Below are positions 24,001 through 35,044 of a stretch of DNA of 64,000 bases, piece by piece. The stretch's first letter is position 1, and each line of letters opens with the position of its first letter. Made by a program: the position numbers and the translations under genes. Location of the stretch: positions 25,233,016 to 25,297,015 of the forward strand of contig NC_052475.1 of assembly GCF_009730915.1 (NCBI RefSeq), read 5' to 3'. The notes beneath the pieces were generated by a model. The model saw nothing but the letters and a program-made list of their open reading frames with translations, ran no database searches and was not told the origin of the DNA. The stretch comes from Dioscorea cayenensis subsp. rotundata (Eukaryota; Streptophyta; Magnoliopsida; Dioscoreales; Dioscoreaceae).

Positions 24001-24215
24001 TTTTATAAAGTGGATAAACTACAATTAACATAAATTCTGAAGAGCAATATTTCAATTTGTTAGTTGGTATAAAATTTGATTGTGCATATAAATTGGTATG
24101 ATGATGTGCTTACCATATATGATTCAGAAGGGTCCATCACCGTTCCGAATGACAGCCCCTTCTCTGCATCAAACAAGGGCTCCAACTTCTTTTTTAGCTC
24201 TTCTAGACCAGCCAT
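18033..24215 (-). CDS. MKK3: Mitogen-activated protein kinase kinase 3 with NTF2-like domain (519 aa)
   Basis: This dual-specificity kinase acts between MAPKKKs and group C/B MAP kinases in plants (jasmonate, dormancy and ROS signalling). Nine coding exons on the minus strand are 24114-24215, 23255-23509, 22053-22271, 21816-21953, 21494-21661, 20545-20658, 19274-19381, 18854-18945 and 18033-18396. They sum to 520 codons without a break; Arabidopsis MKK3 is 520 aa. Landmarks are the glycine loop [28 protein letters not shown], an activation loop with Ser-x5-Thr (SVAMCAT) and MSPERI. The C-terminal third is the NTF2-like fold unique to this subgroup ([17 protein letters not shown] to the KQELYILKP end). 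A leader intron is likely, with a donor near 24690. The introns are large and AT-rich, giving a 6.2-kb gene body. Confidence 0.95.
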
Positions 24216-26152
24216 AAGGACTTCTTTATTGATCCAATCACAACTGAAATACCATAATATAACTTCAGCTATTTACATAGCAGAATACATGCAATTAATT
24301 TCGCACATTAGAAACGCCTATGCCACAAAAACCACAACAATTTTCAATGCAAAACTCAAAAATCTTCTCCTTCGGATGTTCCTCAAGAATGACCAACGTG
24401 ACATTCACAAGCAAACCCTGAGTAACCATATTAGCATTTTCAGCATTAAAAACTCATACAACTCGAGAAATCTTCCAATTAGCTCCAACAACTACTAACA
24501 AATCCAACAAAAATCGAAGAAAATAACAAAATCAGATACCTGATCCACAAAATGTGCCCTAATTTTCAAGGAGATCAATTAAACATCTCCAGCTATAGCA
24601 GCATAAAAGGAAGACAGAATTCACTGGTAATCCCGAAAAGGAAATGGGAATCAGATTCAAGAGAAGAGAAGGGAGGCCGGGGACTCACCGGGATCAGCGG
24701 AGAACCGACGAGGAGGCCGACGACGCCAAAGCACGTAGCTTTGGATGGCCTCGAAGACGTGCGACGAGAGTGAGAACAAAACCCTCCATTTCACCGGAAC
24801 TCGATCATTTAACTTCGGAACTTGAGCTGAAAAGCAATTTAAAAAAATAAATAAATAAATAAATACACCTGAAATATGCCGGGAGTCATATTAAAAAATA
24901 ATATAACTATTTATTCTTAATAAAAATGGCCTCATAGACATAATGTTGAAACTTTCTATATTCATTCGGAAGAAAATATAAAATAAAATATTTAAAAAAT
25001 TTAAAAAAAATAAAATAAACCACTTGTATTAAACTAGAAGAAGAATATATAAAAAAACCGGAACATAACTAAATAACATAAAAGAGAAACAGTGAGTATA
25101 TAACAATAAAAGAGTTAATAAGTAAAACATTAAAGAAAAAAAAAATTAGAATCCACTGGAGATAGATCAATATATAACAACAACAAAAACAAGACCCTGA
25201 GAAAACCAGGTGACAAAACTAAATAAGTTTTTTATTTATTTCTTTACTTCTTTTATCTACTAGTTCACCATGCATCTATGTTTTTGGGCCAGCACAATCT
25301 TACTTTAGTAGTTTTTTTAATAACATTTTAAGTTTTTTATAAAAAAATAAATAAACTATATTTAAATAAAAAACAGTAATAAACTAATAAATAAATAAAA
25401 AAATACAATACGTCAACACAAGAATAACATGGTGTGAAGGCATATTCTAGTGATGCAATTACTTGCCCACTTAGTCAATATATATAATAAGTTGATAATA
25501 GTGGCACATTGAAGTAATTATCGGAGGGAATTATTCTTCCTAAATGGCATACAGGTGAAAGAAAAAATTAAAGGTCTTAGATGGATCTAATATTGAGTAT
25601 CATTTTGGTGAGATCCATGGTCAAAGAACCATGATAGTCAAGGCTTTGTTTGATAATTGAGAGAAGAGTCCTCCAACTAAATTCTTCTCATATCTAGTGT
25701 TGTAGATATTAAAAGAAAAACATATAATAAATTTTAATTAAAATAAAATAAAATAAAAAATGAGAGTGAACAACACAATTTAAGCATAATCACCCGTAGT
25801 GGTCGTGGTCATTGTATCATTGCTTATTGTTAATTTGGCGACTTAAATTTATTTATTTAGCCGGTAATCTATTCATCTTTATTAAATGTTTTGTTAAAAA
25901 GTATGGCTCTCTTCTACAGTGTGCTATTGTTTGGACACATGGCTTGGCGAGCTATTTGCAGGGGTGGGATGGGTGTATGTAGCCAAAGTCCTTCCAAGAG
26001 GCCATTTTGCAAAGTAAAGGCTAGGTGATATCAATCATGCTATGTCCATCAATGAATTCTTGCTTTATATATTAATAATTGTACTAACTACTGAGAAAAA
26101 AATAAATTGATTTGAATTCAAAGCTTTAGGCTAACAAACAAGAGATCATATA

Positions 26153-26183
<31 letters not shown>

Positions 26184-27530
26184 TTTTAAACATAGATAAA
26201 CCCGGGGATGAGTACATATAAGAATTTAAACTCTACAATATTTGTGCCATCGATCTATGTAAACTAAGATTTGAAACTCGCCTTCTCAACGAGATAAATA
26301 TCCTACATAAAAATTTCGATGTCAGACGAGAATATATAAAGTAACAAACGTTATGATCAATTTTTGTTTAAAAACAACAAATGTAGACAAACTATATTAA
26401 TAGAATTCAAACTCTAAACATTTTAATTGAAATGAGAATGTGGTAAAACTAATTATTTATGAAGTTGTCAATGAAAGAAGAATTTTCAATTAGAATAATT
26501 AAGTCAATACGAAGTTATTAATATTAAATTTAATCTAAAAATATTAAAATTAATGTGCTTCTAAAAGAGTGGAGAAAACTTTAGATAAGGTAAAAATCTA
26601 GAGACTTGCATTTTTCTAAATATTTTTGTGAAAAATATAAAATAAAATAGAATAGTCTTAGGTGTGAATCAACAGAAAATCCTAGTATATAATTGCCTTG
26701 AAAAAATTTAGAAAATTCTAAAACCATGTATAACTACTATAAATCCTTAACTGTGGCATTTGTATATAAACCTTCAATGAAAGAATCCTCTCAAACTAGT
26801 CCTTGATCAACTTTTTAGTGTCCACATTCCCTTGTATTTCATAACTTTAACCACACTTCAAATTTTAGCATTCAAATCCTAAATCCAATTATCTTACAAC
26901 CATACACTCTCTCAATATTATCTAGCTTCACCCAATTCATATACCGAAGTCCTCAAACTAACATAAAGACAAAGGTTTTGCTTAAACACTAGCGCTGTAT
27001 ATATGATGCAAAAATAAATTCGTTTAATAGATATATAATTGATATTACTAATAATTAATAATTTAAAATAAAATTCATGCCTTGCTACAAGGCTTCATCC
27101 CATGCTACAAAAACATTGCCTGACTTTATTAAAATAAAAAAATAAAATAAAACAAAACCACACTAATCACTATACCTGCCATCACCAATGGAATACAAAG
27201 AGCAAATCAGACCACCCATTTCTTCTTTTCTTTTTTAATTTCACCTCCTTGTTTGGCCTTTCTGACCTTCAGCTTTCTCCAAGTAATCATAAGTGTGCAA
27301 GCAATGAGAAGACATGTGAGCTATATGTATCTGTTCCCGATATATGTACACTTCTGTGATGAATAAAGAAGACATGTATATATATATGCATGTATATAAA
27401 TAGTAGTTAATTAATTACTAAGAGCACAAGGGCATGTGGTTAAAAACAATTGAGTTGCGTAACGTGTTTGAAGCCTGAATTGATGATTAATGGTTTGGTG
27501 TTGTGTGAGTGATGAGATGGAAGTGACCAG
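24216..27530. other. MKK3 leader and gene-poor AT-rich spacer
   Basis: About 24560-24800 is GC-richer and looks like the MKK3 5' UTR exon and core promoter (minus strand). From 24850 to 27500 I find no credible gene, only AT-rich sequence with many A runs. A (TTA)n tract sits at about 26158-26183. Confidence 0.45.
26158..26340 (-). repeat. Possible SINE-like retroposon fragment with (AAT)n tail
   Basis: Read on the minus strand, a segment with a weak B-box-like motif (GAGTTTCAAATC) runs to a terminal AATAATAAT microsatellite, the kind of simple-repeat tail that plant SINEs carry. I could not define an A box or flanking duplications, so the call is weak. Confidence 0.2.
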
Positions 27531-30039
27531 TTAGTGCAAGGATGCACAGAGAGAAAGAGAGAGAGAGAGAGAGGGAGGGAGCAAGAAACAAGGGAAAGAA
27601 AGCCTGGTGCTGTGCTGCCTTAATTGGCTACTGGAATCCAAAGGAAAGCGATCAGACGTTGGGCCAAATACAAGAAGCAAATGGCTGACAGCTTGTTTGT
27701 GCTCTAAATTCATTGCTACACTACTGGGATGGATCAATGGGCGGCCACATGCTTGTGGGTCATTCATCATCACTGCCAAATGCTACAAGAGTTCTTGAGT
27801 CCTTTGCTAGATTTAGCTCTCTGTCTTCCAGGCAAACCTATCAGGCTTTCAGTGTTTCAGCTCTCAGTTTGGTGGGTCACTTCACTGCCTTCACATATAC
27901 TCTGGAATTATTGAGTTTTATTCTTTCTTTTCCATGTGAGACTAGCTAGCTTTCTATATGGAGATGAGGCCCTTGAAATATTTTAAGTTCAATCATACAA
28001 AGAGAGAGAAAGAAAAAATATATATATTAATATTAATAAATATTAAGGGCAATGTTTTTTTGACAGTGGGTATTGTATTGTGTGTATAGATGGATGTTTT
28101 TGTGAAGATTGTGACATGACTGTCTCAGTAAAGAGCAAAGAGAAAAGTAGAAAACGCCAGGAGAAGAATCATAGTTGGCAAGAAACAGACTTGCATGGCC
28201 CCCGAGTAAGGGTCTGATAATTATATTGCCCTCCCTCTCAGCTCCTCCTCTTTGTGGCTGTTGCTGCTCTTCAGTTATAGGGGGTGATGACACATGGCAT
28301 TATCTTTCTTTTATTTTATTTCTGATCTCTTCTTTCTCTACTCTTTCTTATTCTCATCATCATCATCATGTTCCTTGTGTACACACACACACACACACAC
28401 TTGTGTTTTTATATGTATAAATTTGTCATTTTAATTAAACAGTATATATAAGAATTAATCAAATTTCTTCTAGCTAGCTAGCTTGAACTATCATGTAGTA
28501 TGAGTTGCTGATATGACATGATTAAACTCTTTTAATTTTGATTAATGCATTAATTAAAAGTACTCATGCATGCACTAGCATCTCATTATAAAGTGTGTAT
28601 ATATTACTAAATTAATAAGGCTGTCATTAGAAATTAATATCACAAAAGCAAGTACTTGTTAGAGATTTATACTTGTTAATTTATGCACGATCCTCCAAGT
28701 TGAAGCTAGAGATGGGACCCAAAAAAGAAAGTTTGATTTCCATGGAGAATTCTCTTCTGATTATGTTCCTCATGATCTTCCACCCAAATTAAGCAAAGCA
28801 TCATTCATCAATTGATTAAAGAAAGAGATCAGATTAATTAAACATATCATTCATGTTATATATATTGCGCATGGTCTTATGTATGATTAACGAGCACAAA
28901 TGGGTTTTAAAAAACTATTTTTTAGGCATTAGGAATAAGAAACTTATAAAAGAATAATTTACCCTTATGATTGCACATTACTTCAGTCATCTAACTTCAC
29001 TTAATTATTGAAATATATATACTAATCAATGTATAGTGAAAAATTAATCTATAGCAGTATAGAGCTTTATTTTATATATAAATCTGGTTCAATTTGGTTT
29101 CTAGAAATGGATAAAATGTGATGAAACATTGATGTATATTCTTGAGGATGCAGTGTCATAGTCACTCTTTTTAGTGTACCTGACATTAAATACAGTTGTC
29201 TTGCTTTTATTTTTATCTAAAAAGAATTGCTCTCATATTCCATTCCTCACACTAATTAAATGCTCTTTGTTCTTTCACCCATCCACTCCTCTACTCCTTC
29301 CCTTGCTACTATCTAAGCTAGCTAGTTCTTCTTTCAGGGTGCACTGCACTGAGAGTCATATCATTTTCTTTCCAATTAATCCCTGCTTTGAACTCATCTC
29401 ATTGTTTCTTCTTAATTTTGGTTCACAGGCACCAACTTCTCTTGAATCATGGAAAAACTGATCAGCAACTGCAGTTGAGTGAGGTTGAGGCAAGAGGATC
29501 AGCTGTGATCAGTGAAAGTCTTCCTTCTTAATTTCATCACTATATATCATTTTTCAGATTTTAATTTCAGGTATCTATATATCTATCTATATGTATGTCA
29601 CCTGCAACCTCAGCTTTCTCCATTCTAATTGCATCATGTAGTACATATATTTCTTTGTCAGAAGAGAAGTTTGTGTTAACTTGTAAAGAGATACATAGTA
29701 AGAGAGAGAGAGGGAGATCTTCAACTGTGAAGTGTGAGTGAGAGCTCTAGAATTATATCAACCTTATTTTCAGGTACAATAATAGAAAGCATAATCATGG
29801 GAATGGCTGCAAAAGGAGTCAGATCCACCTCTGAACCACCTTGGCTGAACTTGAGATGCAAATCTTTCCCTCCAACCATAATCTTCAAACAACCCTAACC
29901 CTAAACATGAAAATTTAGCTTGGATTCAGTATATATTTAAAAACCCTAACTTCGTCACAGACTCTTTCTTGCATGCATCTAACTCATTCTTCTTCTTCTT
30001 CTCTTTTTGTTTAGGTAGCTAGTGGTTGTCTGTCTCATC
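27531..30039. other. Upstream region and leader of the LOB-domain gene
   Basis: A GA microsatellite lies at about 27549-27575, a CATCAT run near 28356-28369, an (AC)n tract at about 28380-28400, and another GA tract near 29700-29715. Several overlapping short ORFs at 27531-28420 on both strands lack family features; a non-coding transcript is possible. From about 29270 the plus strand looks like a long, possibly spliced 5' leader: CAG|GTATC near 29569, CAG|GTACA near 29773, and an acceptor TTTAG at about 30013. Telobox-like motifs sit at 29891-29906 and 29941-29949. Confidence 0.4.
29941..29949 (+). promoter_or_regulatory. Telobox (AAACCCTAA) in LOB leader
   Basis: An exact telobox is found here, and a second telomere-like stretch (AACCCTAACCCTAAAC) at 29891-29906. 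In plants teloboxes are bound by TRB and AZF1 proteins, which help recruit Polycomb complex PRC2. Developmental LBD genes are common PRC2 targets. Function here is inferred. Confidence 0.5.
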
Positions 30040-30627
30040 ATGGCATCCTCAAGCTCTTCCAACTCCCCCTGCGCTGCTTGCAAGTTCCTGAGAAGGAAGT
30101 GCATACCAGGTTGCATTTTTGCTCCATACTTCCCACCGGAAGAGCCACAGAAGTTTGCAAACGTGCACAAAATCTTCGGAGCAAGCAATGTGACCAAGTT
30201 ACTGAATGAAGTGCTTCCTCACCAAAGAGAAGATGCAGTGAACTCACTTGCATATGAAGCTGAAGCACGCATGAAAGATCCTGTTTATGGGTGTGTTGGA
30301 GCCATTTCAGTGTTGCAGAGGCAAGTCCAGAGGTTGCAGAAGGAGCTTGATGCTGCCAATGCTGACCTCCTTCGTTATGCTTGTGGTGAGATCCCTACTG
30401 CTATGCCAGTTGCTGCAATAGCTACTGGTATGACTGCATCTAGAGTTAACAACAATGGGGGAGGAAATGGAGGAGGAGCTCTTTACTATACTTCTGGACC
30501 ACCTCTTTCTTATTCTCCAAATCTATGGAGTACTACTGGGAACAATAACCATAATAATAATAGTGGAAATACTAGTGCAGGAGATCATATGGATCATCAA
30601 AGGAAGGGAAGGGAGACCAGAATGTGA
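30040..30627 (+). CDS. LOB-domain transcription factor, class I (195 aa)
   Basis: This plant-specific DNA-binding protein defines lateral organ boundaries. The LOB domain fills residues 7-110. It has the zinc block C-x2-C-x6-C-x3-C (CAACKFLRRKCIPGC), the GAS block (FANVHKIFGASNVTKLL), the conserved DPVYGCVG, and a leucine-zipper-like coiled coil (LQRQVQRLQKELDAANADL). The N-terminus (MASSSSSNSPCAACKFLRRK) matches LOB itself more closely than other LBD members. The C-terminus is low-complexity Asn/Gly, as usual. I chose the Met at 30040 because it begins the conserved MASSSS; an in-frame Met six codons upstream falls near a probable leader splice acceptor. There is no intron in the coding region as read. 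Confidence 0.93.
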   Translation: MASSSSSNSPCAACKFLRRKCIPGCIFAPYFPPEEPQKFANVHKIFGASNVTKLLNEVLPHQREDAVNSLAYEAEARMKDPVYGCVGAISVLQRQVQRLQKELDAANADLLRYACGEIPTAMPVAAIATGMTASRVNNNGGGNGGGALYYTSGPPLSYSPNLWSTTGNNNHNNNSGNTSAGDHMDHQRKGRETRM

Positions 30628-32330
30628 AGTCAAGAGACACAGCTAGCTAGCTTCTTCATTAATTACTGCTATATTTATGTGTGTGTCTCAGTGTCTCCTT
30701 TTATTTTCAGTAAGTGCTTCTTATCAAGAACTTGAGTAATTGCTTGTGTTTCAATGTGTCATGGCTTTAGTGATATATCCCTTTATGTTATTGATTTTGT
30801 TAGATCAAGGTCTTGTTTAGGGTTTAAATTTGGGATGAACTTTGATGGTTCAATGAGATGTTTTTGTTCCCATGAATTGATGCCGAGTTGTTGTTAGTTT
30901 GATTCTGAACATGATAGCTCTATATATGTATGATTTTCCTCTCTTTCTTTCTTCTTCTTCTTCTTCTTTCTCTTTTATTTTTTGTTTTTTATTTTTTAAA
31001 TCTCTCTCTTTCATGAATGGTCATTTAGTGTTCATGATATTATTGTCACAAGGAATTAAAAAGAGTAACAAGAGTGGAGATTTATCCTTTCAAATTTTGC
31101 AGTTCTTGATCTTCGATCCTATGAAGACATATGCATGACCTAAATTAAAGAAGACTCTTCCATGATTAATGACCATAAATTTCATAGTCTTTCATTGATC
31201 AGTACATATATTAGACTATAAGATGACCAAAAGTATATATATTAGACTAATGTTAGCTAGAATTGAAGATGTTTAAGCACATTTCTATAAATGTACATTT
31301 ATATAGCTTAAAGTTCTCATGATCTTCATATCTTCCTCTTTTTGTGAGTGATCATAAGACAGTGCAATACCATTCCAGAATTATGTTAAAATGAATTTTG
31401 GTTTCCACTATATATATAAATTTTTAAAAAAAATGTCCAACTGTTACATCCGTTTGATGGGACTCTGGATGTAGACTCACAGTGCACCTCATAGAGGTCT
31501 TTTCTCAAGAGAAGGCAGTAGTGACTGTTCATCTTCTTCCTTTGTTCACATGCTTGGTATATATAGCTTTGAATTTTAAATCTTTACTTTTGCACAAGTT
31601 TGAAAAACTCTCCCTCTACTCTAGTATGTTGAGCACCTTAAAAAGTAATCAACCTTCATATCATGGCCGGCTATATATCTTAATTAATCTAAGGTTCGGT
31701 ATTAACTTAAGAAGGTTGTAGATAAATACAGAGGATATATATATGGTACTTCTAAGTCAATGAAATATGTTATGATTATCTTCTGTATATGTTCATCTTC
31801 AACTACAAACTTTGTTGACCATCAAATATAGATAACAGATTGGACATCTACTCTCTGTAGCTTTATTGACCACCAAAAGCAATGATACATTCAAACTTCA
31901 TAGAAGTCTAGTTTTCCATCATTCTGGTTAATTTCTATTTATATGCTCACAAGGAGAAGAGGAAGTAAGCCTCTCTTTCATAATGCCTTCATCTTAGGAG
32001 TCCCTTTTCTTTTTCTTTTTTTTTTAAAAAAAAAAAACAATTCAAAATGTTAGAGATCACATCAATAATCCAAAAGAAATTTATTGAAGTGGGTCCAATA
32101 TCATTTTCAACTTATGCTCTTTGTCTTGAGCTATATATATATACCTTATAATAATCTCAAGTCATGAAACACACACACTAAGCATTGTCCATAGTATTTG
32201 TATATATGACTATACATTCATTCTTCTCATAGCTAGCCTAATTCCAAACAAAAAAACAAATCAAGGACTTGCATGCATGCATGCAATCTATAAAACTAAA
32301 ACATTAAACCTTGAGTTTAAATTACACACA
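30628..32330. other. LOB 3' UTR and intergenic spacer
   Basis: 3' UTR followed by AT-rich DNA with poly-pyrimidine tracts near 30940-31000. I see no credible gene. Confidence 0.4.
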
Positions 32331-32339
32331 CAGATATCT

Positions 32340-32347
32340 ATATATAT
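32340..32347 (+). promoter_or_regulatory. TATA box upstream of the hairpin at 32465-32557
   Basis: TATATATA followed within 10-35 bases by a GA-rich tract. The spacing fits a pol II start about 90-100 bases before the hairpin. AT-rich surroundings make chance occurrence possible. Confidence 0.35.
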
Positions 32348-32464
32348 GGAGAAAGAGAGGGAGAGAGAGAGAGAGAGCACAGTGTGTGAAGATTGAGTTA
32401 ATAGAGAAGCTATCAAGGCAGAAGAATAGATGAAACTAAAACAAAAATTGGATGTTCCTGGATT

Positions 32465-32557
32465 GCATTCAGAGGGCCCTGCATGAAAAAGGCAGATGCA
32501 GGGAACACAGGGGCCTGCATCTCTTAATTATTCATGCAGGTTCCTCTCAGAGTGTGC
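32465..32557 (+). ncRNA. Candidate MIR-like stem-loop, family not recognised
   Basis: Two stacked stems form one hairpin. The outer stem pairs AGAGG + CCTGCATGA (32471-32475, 32478-32486) with TCATGCAGG + CCTCT (32532-32540, 32543-32547), with one G-U pair and one mismatch between. The inner stem pairs AGATGCAGG (32494-32502) with CCTGCATCT (32514-32522) around an 11-base loop. Arm lengths fit a plant pre-miRNA. I compared it by memory with the common conserved families (156-172, 319, 390-399, 408, 528-536, 827, 2111 and others) and saw no match. No small-RNA evidence is available, so this is a structural candidate only. Confidence 0.4.
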
Positions 32558-32559
32558 CA

Positions 32560-34744
32560 TCTTATTCATGCATTCTACTCTGAAAGGACACTGCTTCTTA
32601 ATTCTTTTGGCATTATTATTGACACCAACACCGCCTTTAATTTTCTCCATCTTTTTTTCCTTTTATTTTTCTAAAAGCAAAAAAGAAAAAAGAAATAAAT
32701 CTTTAATGATCAATAAATAAATAAATAAATGATTTCCATCCATCAATCTTTCATTTCAGGAGAACATCCATGAACTTATATTGTAACATTGGTCAAGCAC
32801 CATCTGAAGACCAATGAATCAAATGCACCTGATTTTGTTGAATTGAATGGGAACAATGGTTTCATGATATGTTTACTAGTTATGTGACTGTACGTCTTAG
32901 TTGTGGTACATTTGTTTGGAGGGTTTAGACTCGTTCATTTCATGTAGGTCCCATTGATGTGACTTTTCAGTAAATTAAACCTAAATTTTAGTTTTTTTTT
33001 TTAAAAAAAATATTACAGCATTAAAAAAAAGTCTTCGTGAAAATAGAAAATATTCATACATTTTAAACCAAAATTTGTAGAGTCTCCCGAAGACAGTACC
33101 ACTATCATGGAAACTCAATTGCCTGCTAATTTAGCAATCAAAATCTTGCTTCTTGTTATTAATTCAGGAGAAGTGAATGACCAAAAACACAATCTTTCAT
33201 AGAAAAAATAAATTATGTAACTTCACTACTATATTTTGTGAAAAAAAAAAACAAATAGGCACAAGTAGCCTATTCCCATAAGCAACACTATATGTGAAAA
33301 AAGCAAAATTGATAAATTCAACTGCCATAGTAAAAGACAACTTAGAGTTCTTTGATAAAACATATAGAATAAGTCGATCAAATGAATAAAGTCAGATAGC
33401 AAGGAGCATGTCGATCGCCATGAAAATATTTTTTTTTTATTGTGTTCTTATGATGCTCTCTTGTTTTATCAATCTCCACTACTAGTAGATTATTTTTTTG
33501 TTTTTGTTATTTCTTTGCTTGTTGGTATGCTATTTTTTTATATTTTAATGAAATATGTGATTTATTATTTATTTAAAAAAAAATCATAAAAGCCTAGTTA
33601 TGAAAGTGAATTTACAACTTAATTTCTGTATCCTTAGATGAGATGAGGGTGTATGATAAGACCATCAATTATGGCTACGTTATACTCTTAAACAAAGCAT
33701 ATCACATTTCTTATATATATATATATATATATAATATGCCCAATCACTAGATATGACAAAAAAAAAAAGCTACAAATTAACAAAAAATGTGACTTAAGAA
33801 AAACAGCCACATAGAGTTCAATCATTAAAAAAAAAATTGTAATTTTTTCCCCATGAGAGTTGTTGTAACGTAGTCTCAAAAACTGGAATAAAAATTTATC
33901 GAATTATTATATAAGTTTTTCGATTTTTGTGTCTATTTATACAAAAAGGTAAGCAGGAAGTAACGGAGTATATGAAGAAGTAGAAGAAGAGGAGTCAGTG
34001 CGTCACGTCAAGTAAATAATCACGACGGCAAATCCTCGTTGGAGGAGCCCAACCCATCCTGACGATTAATCACCTCGAGATCAGCAAAAGATCGTCCTTC
34101 AGTCATTCCCAGCCGTGCGCCGGATCGTAACGGATATCAACCTGTCGGCCTAGGCTCACCACCCGGTCAATGTCACCTCCTCTTAATGCTCATTAATACT
34201 TGGATCCCTTTCTTTTATTTGGAAAGAGAGTGAGCATAGTAAGTCTTTTAAGGCACGTCGGAGAGTGACGGGATGCACAGTGTGTAGGGGGATGGGAGGG
34301 CGTCCTCCTCATTGTAGGGCAGGAGGACTAGGAAAAAACACACCCCCACTTGACCCCCTTGCATTACTACATAAATATATCACGCTGCATTGCATTACAC
34401 CACAGGTACTATGCTATACTACTATTGGTATGGTGTTACTTAGTCCTTCAATTCTCTCCTCACTGCACACGTCATCTACTGTGGCATGTGTATCTCTACC
34501 CATCGATCTATGTATCTATAGATAAAGCCGGTAGATGCAAGGGAGGCTTATGGGTTCATAAGGATAATATGGTCTTCTATATATGATGTATATATAAATA
34601 TTGATATATTTAAGTTTGTATGGCACTTAACCCGGTGATAGAATGAATATTGTCATACTTATCATATATATATATATATACATATGGTACCCATTTAATG
34701 ATTATACTTCAATGAGATTTTTCTAGTTTTAAGTGGAGTTTGAA
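32560..34744. other. Intergenic spacer
   Basis: AT-rich with A/T runs, a (TA)n tract at about 33712-33732 and another near 34663-34680. A block at about 33985-34345 is clearly richer in GC and CpG than its surroundings but has no long ORF. I see no gene. Confidence 0.4.
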
Positions 34745-34776
34745 ACATGAGAAGCAGGAGGTCCATTCCATTTTCT

Positions 34777-34824
34777 CCCAGCCCATCCCAGCCCAGCCCA
34801 TCTCAGCCCATCTCAGCCCAACCC
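34777..34824 (-). promoter_or_regulatory. C/G-triplet tract: potential G-quadruplex and site-II cluster upstream of oleosin
   Basis: Eight CCC triplets occur in 48 bases (starts 34777, 34782, 34787, 34792, 34797, 34807, 34817, 34822) with spacers of 2 or 7 bases. On the minus strand this is a strong G-quadruplex pattern. It also forms repeated TGGGCT site-II-like elements, which TCP factors bind. Confidence 0.6.
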
Positions 34825-34912
34825 ATTGATGAAAGTAATGAGAGAGAGAGTTGAGAAGGCGCCAAAAGACGGGCAACAACCGAGTGATAACGCCTAGCTC
34901 CAACTTGGCCGC

Positions 34913-34984
34913 CATGCAAAAACCCATGGCTTTGTCAGCTTCTTACGTGTCAACAGCTCGTCGACTACTCCCTTCCATATAAAA
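34913..34984 (+). promoter_or_regulatory. Seed-type promoter elements of the oleosin gene
   Basis: An RY element CATGCA (34913-34918), an ABRE-like ACGTGTC (34945-34951) and a TATATAAA box (about 34977-34984) lie within 135 bases of the oleosin start codon. RY plus ABRE is the usual ABI3/ABI5-type seed-maturation combination. Confidence 0.6.
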
Positions 34985-35044
34985 CCCGGTCCCTTCTTCC
35001 TCTTCATTCACTTCTCAATTCCATTCTTCATCAAGCCGGGTGCC

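Noticed and set aside
27644-27667. TCCAAAGGAAAGCGATCAGA resembling miR393
   Set aside because: Several mismatches to miR393 and no pairing arm nearby.
27531-28420. Cluster of short ORFs on both strands, including an 86-aa minus-strand frame at 28033-28293
   Set aside because: No recognisable motif, no splice context, microsatellites within; kept only as possible non-coding transcript.
31445-31472. Small hairpin TACATCC...GGATGTA
   Set aside because: Only 7 pairs around a long loop; expected by chance in this much sequence.
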